A stretch of 6,044 nt of DNA from Opitutia bacterium (GTDB taxonomy: Bacteria > Verrucomicrobiota > Verrucomicrobiia > Opitutales > Seribacteraceae). Location of the stretch: contig JABGUO010000131.1 of the NCBI GenBank assembly GCA_018646565.1, positions 1-6,044 on the forward strand. The letters run 5' to 3'. The position numbers and the translations under genes were made by a program. This document shows, piece after piece, positions 1 to 4,791 of the stretch. The notes below the pieces were generated by a model. It saw only the letters and a list, made by a program, of their open reading frames with translations, did no database searches and had not been told where the DNA came from. Position 1 is the stretch's first letter. Every line of letters starts with the position of its first letter.

Positions 1-2297
1 AAAATTCGCTCAATGAGGTCCAGTAAGCGTCGTTCATGAGTAACTATCATTTGAAAGCCATCAAAAACAAATTTCTGTCCTTTTGTATCATCAAATGGAA
101 TACCCGCTCCTTCTAAAAACGCTTTTATCTTGGCTCCTGTATCATCTGCTCCGCCTCCGCCGCCTCCAGGTGCAGGTGCGAAAGGATCGGCTCCTCCTCC
201 CCCCATTCCGGCACCGGCACCTCCTGTCATACGCTGAATCGTTCCTTGCGTAACTTCATAAAATTCTGTTTCGAGGGAGCGACCAGTAAAAGTACCCCCC
301 GATTTCGATACCACAATCGCATCATTTCGAATGTCATAGGTCCAACTTACCATTTCTGCTATAAATTGAATCATTTTGCCAAGCGCCATAGGATTGAGGG
401 TGATAGTAACATTAGGAAATGGCTCATCCCCATTAGCTAATGGAATGATATTTACACCTTTTTTGGCTGGATCTGGCTCGGTAAGATCAAAAGTTTTTGC
501 TTGTCTTTGAAGTTCCTGCATCACTTCTGGCAGAGGGGATTCAAAAAATTGCACGCCGGGAACTTGAATAATTTTTAATTTGTTTTCTAAATTACTCGGA
601 CCCTCTTTTACTTTCTCAACTTCTTCAATTTGTCGGTCAAATACCTTCGGCCTTTCCCATTCACGTTCAATTTCTTCAAGCATTTCCGCACGAGTCTTTA
701 AATATCCAAGATAACTTTCCTCGGTCCGCATTCTGGCAATTCGCTTTAGCATTTCCTTCGCTTCATAATTATCAGAAAATTGTGTTTCAATGGTTCGGTA
801 TGTTTCAGTCGCTCCAGTAAGATCACCATTGATAAATTGAACTTTCGCACGCATTAATAATTCATTTAGCGCCGCCCTTGAATCCTTCCAGTCCGCTGTA
901 AACTCAGTAATATCCCGACGATAGGGGTTTGCTTTATCTGCCGCAATTCGATCTTCCATGCGTTTTGCTTTTTTCAATTCGTTATCAAGTGCCTTCTCCC
1001 CGTCCGTCTCTTTTAGACCGGGTCTACCAAATGACATTGGATCTCCCTGTATATCGCGATCCTGGTAAAAACCGGTTCGAAATGCGTCTAAATACTGATT
1101 CGCTAAGTCCCAGTCTTTGTTGGATCGTGCATCTTCCGCTTTGTCTAAATTAATGCGATTTTTTAATAACGCTGCATCCAATATTAATGGCCAAGTGCGC
1201 GTATTGGGCTCGAGAAAAAGCTTTATCTTAAGGAGGGCTTTGTCTGCCTCTTCGTACTCTTTCTTTCGAATCATCCCCTTTGCTTTTGCCAAAAGTTCTT
1301 CAGCCAGTACTGCCTGTTCCTCCACTTTTTCTTTGGCTTTATCCATTTCGGCCTCAAAGTCAGTTTGTTGCTCTATTCCCAAAGTTTCAGACTCTGCCTT
1401 TCTGCGAGACTCCTCCACATTTTGATAGTCAACCACAAGCTCCTGCACTTGCCCTACTTTGCCCTTCAGCATCGCCTCCCCCATGCGGTACCATGTAATT
1501 TGTTGTTTGGTTTTGTAAATATCACTGATTAGTGCAATGCTTGATACATTTGATGGCAATATTCCCAGGGCCTCGTCAAGCTGATCTAGGGCTAAGTCAT
1601 ATTGGCCATCGGCACCGTCCTTGCGGGCTTTTTCCAACAATCTCTCGGCTCGGCGCATCGATGTACCCATTTTTGCCTTCTCGGACTCCATCAGCCTTTC
1701 AAAATCTGGCTTTGCATCATCTTCAGGAAGGCCCGCCTTTGCACGAATCTCAGATAAATCTTTTTTGGCCTTTTCTAATTCTTCAACTAGTTTGCCAACT
1801 AGTGTTGCATCGGTTGACCCCTCTTTTTTAATGACCAATTCTCTCTGTCTTTTCCTGCCCTGTAATTCGACATCAATATTTTCTCGATAGCGTGAAAGGA
1901 ATTGACTGGCTAATGAATACTTTTTGTCTGCCATCGCTTCCTGTGCCAATTGGTAATAAAGTTTCGTTTCTGCCTTTCGGATTTGATTGAGATAATAACT
2001 ATTTTCTTCGTTTTCGGTTATTTTCTCTAACACAATTCGAGCCATCTTTTGTGCCTCTTCCACTTTTCCCACACCAGCTAACTCACGAATATTTTGAAGT
2101 ACTCGAACTAAATTCGTTTCCGCTCCAACGTTAAATATTGGTTCGGAAACAACATTGGTTTCTATTTCGGGAGAAACGGATTGTTGTGGTAAATTATTGA
2201 GCTGCGAATTTTCATCACTTATCTGGGCATGCAAGGAAGGAAAAGACAGGCATACACATGTCATTGTGATTAAACGAAAGTATAAGTTTAAATGCAT
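1..2297 (-). CDS. Amuc_1098-like (PilQ/GspD-type) outer-membrane secretin, N-terminal part; 3' end beyond window
   Basis: Translating the minus strand from 2297 gives about 765 residues with no stop down to base 1, so the gene runs off the window. Residues 1-24 look like a Sec signal peptide. Residues about 50-570 are rich in Ala, Glu, Lys and Leu and predict as helical, with four TPR-like helix pairs (about 114-140, 217-250, 332-366, 477-510) and charged coiled-coil stretches between them. Residues about 574-666 have the alternating strand/helix pattern of a secretin N0 (STN) domain, starting KLKIIQVPGVQFFESPLPEV and ending DAIVVSKS. An N1-like domain follows (TEFYEVTQG, a Gly-rich loop at 692-716, then KFVFDGFQMIVTH and an ERRLLDLIERIL helix). 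The conserved secretin barrel should lie beyond base 1. The family exports pili or proteins through the outer membrane. Position as last visible gene after PilM/O/P-like genes fits PilQ. Start choice: ATG at 2297 gives the cleanest signal peptide; an in-frame ATG at 2342 would add 15 residues. Neither has a Shine-Dalgarno sequence. The Amuc_1098 assignment rests on layout and gene order, not on a database search. Confidence 0.85.
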   Translation of the reverse strand, partial: MHLNLYFRLITMTCVCLSFPSLHAQISDENSQLNNLPQQSVSPEIETNVVSEPIFNVGAETNLVRVLQNIRELAGVGKVEEAQKMARIVLEKITENEENSYYLNQIRKAETKLYYQLAQEAMADKKYSLASQFLSRYRENIDVELQGRKRQRELVIKKEGSTDATLVGKLVEELEKAKKDLSEIRAKAGLPEDDAKPDFERLMESEKAKMGTSMRRAERLLEKARKDGADGQYDLALDQLDEALGILPSNVSSIALISDIYKTKQQITWYRMGEAMLKGKVGQVQELVVDYQNVEESRRKAESETLGIEQQTDFEAEMDKAKEKVEEQAVLAEELLAKAKGMIRKKEYEEADKALLKIKLFLEPNTRTWPLILDAALLKNRINLDKAEDARSNKDWDLANQYLDAFRTGFYQDRDIQGDPMSFGRPGLKETDGEKALDNELKKAKRMEDRIAADKANPYRRDITEFTADWKDSRAALNELLMRAKVQFINGDLTGATETYRTIETQFSDNYEAKEMLKRIARMRTEESYLGYLKTRAEMLEEIEREWERPKVFDRQIEEVEKVKEGPSNLENKLKIIQVPGVQFFESPLPEVMQELQRQAKTFDLTEPDPAKKGVNIIPLANGDEPFPNVTITLNPMALGKMIQFIAEMVSWTYDIRNDAIVVSKSGGTFTGRSLETEFYEVTQGTIQRMTGGAGAGMGGGGADPFAPAPGGGGGGADDTGAKIKAFLEGAGIPFDDTKGQKFVFDGFQMIVTHERRLLDLIERI
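150..224 (-). repeat. Glycine-rich loop inside the secretin N1-like domain
   Basis: Twenty-five codons encode a Gly/Ala/Pro-rich segment (14 Gly, with runs of four and six Gly separated by ADPFAPAP). It is flanked by the strand TEFYEVTQG on the N-terminal side and by a helix plus two strands and a second helix on the other side, so it looks like a loop inserted between the first strand and first helix of a KH-like secretin ring domain. Glycine-rich loops are known in secretin periplasmic domains. The run is GGN-rich DNA, so length variation by slippage is plausible. Confidence 0.75.
768..1958 (-). repeat. Array of four diverged TPR-like helix pairs in the secretin periplasmic arm
   Basis: Four segments share the TPR pattern of a helix, a short turn such as KKY, GQY, KEY or NGD, then A/L-x-x-A/L and a closing acidic or Pro-Asn turn. 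They are DKKYSLASQFLSRYREN, DGQYDLALDQLDEALGILPS, KKEYEEADKALLKIKLFLEP and NGDLTGATETYRTIETQFSD. A weaker candidate, NKDWDLANQYLDAF, lies between the third and fourth. The start-to-start spacing is about 103, 115 and 145 residues, with charged helical linkers between. This is protein-level similarity only; the DNA is not repeated. TPR-like arms usually bind protein partners or span distance. The exact number of repeats needs a structure prediction. Confidence 0.5.
2226..2297 (-). other. Sec signal peptide of the secretin
   Basis: Residues 1-24 read MHLNLYFR followed by a hydrophobic stretch (LITMTCVCLSF) and a cleavage-like SLHA before Gln25. This is the n-, h- and c-region pattern expected for export of an outer-membrane secretin by Sec and signal peptidase I. 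The two Cys residues sit inside the hydrophobic core and are not placed as a lipobox. The upstream ATG at 2342 would add MEWSVRNFILLPLIF in front, giving a long, interrupted hydrophobic leader, which argues for the shorter start. Confidence 0.6.
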
Positions 2298-2398
2298 GAA
2301 AATTAGGGGCAGTAGAATAAAATTCCTAACACTCCATTCCATACATTGATGGGGTCGGGTCAATAAATAAAAATGGTAATTATAAACGAAATTAAATT
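2298..2398 (-). promoter_or_regulatory. Only sizeable gap in the cluster; weak promoter-like hexamers, no terminator seen
   Basis: This is the AT-rich stretch between the stop of the Amuc_1099-like gene and the secretin start; it shrinks to 56 bases if the ATG at 2342 is used. Reading the minus strand, a perfect TATAAT lies at 2384-2379, but the bases 17 further upstream (AATTTC) do not resemble a -35 box. A TTGACC at 2363-2358 has only a TATGGA 15 bases downstream as partner. I see no strong inverted repeat with a T-run that would end transcription. A secondary promoter for the secretin is possible but poorly supported; read-through from the upstream genes is the simpler view. Confidence 0.2.
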
Positions 2399-3682
2399 TT
2401 AGAAATTAAGGGTTTTGACAGTAATTTTATCTTTCCCCGAAATCCTTTTTTCAATTTCGATATTTTTATTTTCTTTATTTATGCGAAGCAATTTATAACT
2501 CCTGCTCCCAAAATTGAATACTTTTTCAATTTCATTAGCATCTAACTCGATCGAGCTAGGTACCTCACCCGCGATATCAAATTTTAAATTGATTTTATAA
2601 TCACCTGTGTCCACCTTCTCCATCAAGCTATTAATCTCAAATGGTTTCCCTCCTTTTTTAAAATCACGAACCAAAGCACGGCCCACCATTTTAGCACCAC
2701 CCGTTTTAGGGTCTTTTACCTGTTGAACGGTAAAAAATTCTACCTGTACCAGTTTTCCTTCATCTTCCGGGTTTGTTTTAATTAAGGATGGCATGCCTGG
2801 TCGGTAATTTTCATTTTCTTTGTAAGGAATATTTAATTCCAAACGATTTTTGACATTTTTATCTGAGTTTGCGGAGACTCTAGTTTGAAAGTCCTCGAAA
2901 TAGGGAGTCTTTCCTATCCAGCTCGCTAATTTTAATCGATAATGATTTTTTTCAAAGGAAACAACGGTCAAACCAAACTCTTCTTCTTTAGCCTCCTCAG
3001 TGGGAACTTCTGGTAGTGTTGTAGTTAATTCACCGTTTACCAAATAAATAATGGGCGGAGTAAACAGATCGTAAATAGAAGAATTTCCTTCAGTCGCACT
3101 ACTTGTCCATCGACTCTTTTCTGTCCGGTTTGAATCGTTTAAGAATTGAGACTTGGTTTGATACACAGAAATTTTCGAATCTCCTACATCGATTGTATCG
3201 ATCTGTTCATTCAAAACCAGTTTTTGTTCACCACGAATAAACTTAATATCTTTAAAACTAATATTCTTTACCCCTTTTTCGGTATCTAGAGCGATCGGGT
3301 TTCTCGATTTGTCCCAACCGGCTGCTAAAATCGTGCTACTCGGGTTTAATAATCTTCCCTTGTAAATTTCTTGAGATTTCGACTGAATGGTAACCCGACT
3401 TTTTTTTGAAAATATTACTTTTTTAACACTGAATTTTTCGATTTCATCCGACCCGATATTACGAATTTCAATACTGTCTCCAGGTACAAGTTGAGTCTCT
3501 TTTAACAATATTAATACATCTTCTCCGCCGACCGAATCGATAGAAAAGGAATGAGCGCCTGAGGGTTTATTTTTCTTTTCTGAATCACTGGGCTCCATAA
3601 AGGAGATAACACCAACAATCCCAAGAGTTAGCAGTACCAGCACAATGGCAATTTTGTCGTAATGTGAATTAACGAATTTCAC
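2399..3682 (-). CDS. Amuc_1099-like pilus-system protein, single-pass inner membrane (PilP-like position)
   Basis: The protein has 427 residues. Residues 1-9 are a short cytoplasmic stretch, about 10-29 form one membrane span (KIAIVLVLLTLGIVGVISFM), and the rest should be periplasmic with no further span. The periplasmic part is mostly beta-type: a first small domain at about 45-150, a distinctive YDLFTPPIIYL motif at 204-214, an acidic linker at 225-236, a strand-rich domain at about 237-270 (FGLTVVSFEKNHYRLKLASW), and a C-terminal beta segment to 427. Between the Amuc_1100-like gene and the secretin it occupies the slot of PilP, which links the inner-membrane PilNO complex to the secretin. 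The start is GTG at 3682: an in-frame TAA lies two codons upstream, and the next Met (29) would remove the membrane span. It overlaps the previous gene by 14 bases, so translation is probably coupled. Assignment to the Amuc_1099 family rests on gene order, topology and length; no enzymatic motif is visible. Confidence 0.8.
   Translation of the reverse strand: MKFVNSHYDKIAIVLVLLTLGIVGVISFMEPSDSEKKNKPSGAHSFSIDSVGGEDVLILLKETQLVPGDSIEIRNIGSDEIEKFSVKKVIFSKKSRVTIQSKSQEIYKGRLLNPSSTILAAGWDKSRNPIALDTEKGVKNISFKDIKFIRGEQKLVLNEQIDTIDVGDSKISVYQTKSQFLNDSNRTEKSRWTSSATEGNSSIYDLFTPPIIYLVNGELTTTLPEVPTEEAKEEEFGLTVVSFEKNHYRLKLASWIGKTPYFEDFQTRVSANSDKNVKNRLELNIPYKENENYRPGMPSLIKTNPEDEGKLVQVEFFTVQQVKDPKTGGAKMVGRALVRDFKKGGKPFEINSLMEKVDTGDYKINLKFDIAGEVPSSIELDANEIEKVFNFGSRSYKLLRINKENKNIEIEKRISGKDKITVKTLNF
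3669..3682 (-). promoter_or_regulatory. Fourteen-base gene overlap with GTG start (translational coupling)
   Basis: The GTG that opens the Amuc_1099-like gene lies inside the last codons of the Amuc_1100-like gene, which ends with TAA at 3671-3669. No Shine-Dalgarno sequence precedes the GTG. A weak start without its own ribosome site, embedded in the upstream gene's end, suggests ribosomes finishing one gene re-initiate on the next, which would keep the two proteins in a fixed ratio. Confidence 0.6.
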
Positions 3683-4781
3683 GATTTAATAAGATTTTGT
3701 TTAATCTCGAACCTATTTTTGAATTTCCTGATAATTCTAAGAACTTTTGCAGTGGTTCTTCATTTAATCGTACTGTCTTTAAAGACTTAACCAAGAAAGA
3801 CTCAAAGTCTCGATCTACTTCATAAACATACTCAATTAAAAATGTAAATGTCGATTCTACGTTCTGAACAATCGGGAGCGGTGTGCCGGAATTAGTAGTT
3901 TCTGAAGGAAACGGACTTGGCGAAGATTGAAGGGTGAGGGAATTACTTGATTCAACCGATCGACTAACAATTAAGTCTTTTACAAGAAAGGGAGGTCTTA
4001 ACTGATTAATAAAACTTCGTGCATGTGATGTGTGACCTTTAAACTCTATCTCAAATGCAAAAGATTTTATTCCACCATTAAAACGAACCAATTTATCGAC
4101 AAAGTTCGGGCTCGTTAATTGATCGCCAGCAATATGCTGGCTGTCTTCTTCACCTACTGGCTCACGTGATACCGTGAGGAGATTAATTCTATGTTCTCCA
4201 TTGGAGGATTCAGTTAAATATTCGATTAAAGTGGAAATAATCTTACTTTGAATACCAAGTAATTTTGCCTCGTTTTTTGAAAAGCTTGGCCAAAATCCGT
4301 CATAGGAAGATAGGCCAAATCCGTAATTCTTTTCTTCGGTCTGACTGGTCACTCCAAACGGATTGCTTCCAGTTGATTCATTTTGATTACAATCAATATT
4401 ATTTTTTTTACAAATGCTTCGTAATCGAGAATAAAGCCTCGTCAAATCTGCGTTGATTGACTCCGGGCTTTTATCTTTCCAGGTGGTAAAAACATTATCA
4501 TTTGGATTAAGAATGTTATTCCAAAAACGATGCTGATCTTTTTCTAGAGTCGATAAAGTTAACAAATCATCTGTCGCTAAGTTTGCATCTTCGGAAAGTC
4601 CTTCGTATAGCAAAAGTTCTTCCTTTAGACCACCTGCTTTTTGTTCTTCACTTTTTATAGACGAAATAATCTCTTCGAGATTGTCTCCAGAATTACAAGA
4701 AATAAATTGTAGAGAAGTAAACAAAACCAAAAACAAAAACAGCAAGGAAAAGAAAAACTTATTGTGTTTTAAAAAATTCAT
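3669..4781 (-). CDS. Amuc_1100-like pilus-like protein (PilO-type fold)
   Basis: The protein has 370 residues. Residues 9-28 are very hydrophobic and lead to Cys29 (FISC), so the protein is either anchored by this segment or cut as a lipoprotein. Residues 33-80 look like a coiled coil. The middle resembles what I recall of Akkermansia Amuc_1100: a helix ending CKKNNI (124-129), then YGFGLSSYDGFWPS, a helix LLGIQSKIISTLIEYL, strand FAFEIEFKG, helix SHARSFINQL, strand FLVKDLIVSRS, a Ser/Pro-rich loop (about 281-306) and strand STFTFLIEYVYEVD. This is a ferredoxin-like pattern as in PilO/PilN. In Akkermansia the protein belongs to a pilus-like cluster and is known as a TLR2-activating surface protein; a similar host effect here is not implied. 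Amuc_1100 is about 317 residues, and this one carries roughly 45 extra C-terminal residues. ATG at 4781 lies 10 bases after the PilM-like gene, with no Shine-Dalgarno sequence. Confidence 0.85.
   Translation of the reverse strand: MNFLKHNKFFFSLLFLFLVLFTSLQFISCNSGDNLEEIISSIKSEEQKAGGLKEELLLYEGLSEDANLATDDLLTLSTLEKDQHRFWNNILNPNDNVFTTWKDKSPESINADLTRLYSRLRSICKKNNIDCNQNESTGSNPFGVTSQTEEKNYGFGLSSYDGFWPSFSKNEAKLLGIQSKIISTLIEYLTESSNGEHRINLLTVSREPVGEEDSQHIAGDQLTSPNFVDKLVRFNGGIKSFAFEIEFKGHTSHARSFINQLRPPFLVKDLIVSRSVESSNSLTLQSSPSPFPSETTNSGTPLPIVQNVESTFTFLIEYVYEVDRDFESFLVKSLKTVRLNEEPLQKFLELSGNSKIGSRLNKILLNREIR
4695..4706 (-). other. Possible lipobox (FISC) of the Amuc_1100-like protein
   Basis: Residues 26-29 read F-I-S-C, directly after a charged start (MNFLKHNK) and a hydrophobic core of about 18 residues, and followed by Asn and Ser. 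The -1 Ser and Cys fit a lipoprotein signal, but Phe at -3 is unusual (Leu is preferred). The alternative is an uncleaved membrane anchor, as expected for PilO-type proteins. Confidence 0.4.
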
Positions 4782-4791
4782 GGATTACAGT

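Noticed and set aside
246..440. Plus-strand frame of 64 codons
   Set aside because: It lies opposite the secretin N0/N1 coding region and shows no domain, signal or start context of its own.
929..1890. Several overlapping plus-strand open frames of 72-102 codons opposite the secretin
   Set aside because: They mirror a continuous minus-strand frame with a clear signal peptide, TPR-like helices and N0 domain. Their products are Ser/Pro/Phe-rich without domain character, as expected for antisense shadows.
2155..2349. Plus-strand frame of 64 codons over the secretin start
   Set aside because: It is antisense to the signal-peptide coding region and has no ribosome site or recognisable motif.
2546..2555. 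Ten-base palindrome CTCGATCGAG as an operator
   Set aside because: It lies in the middle of the Amuc_1099-like coding region, is short, and no second copy was noticed.
4265..4456. Plus-strand frame of 63 codons
   Set aside because: It is antisense to the conserved middle of the Amuc_1100-like gene.
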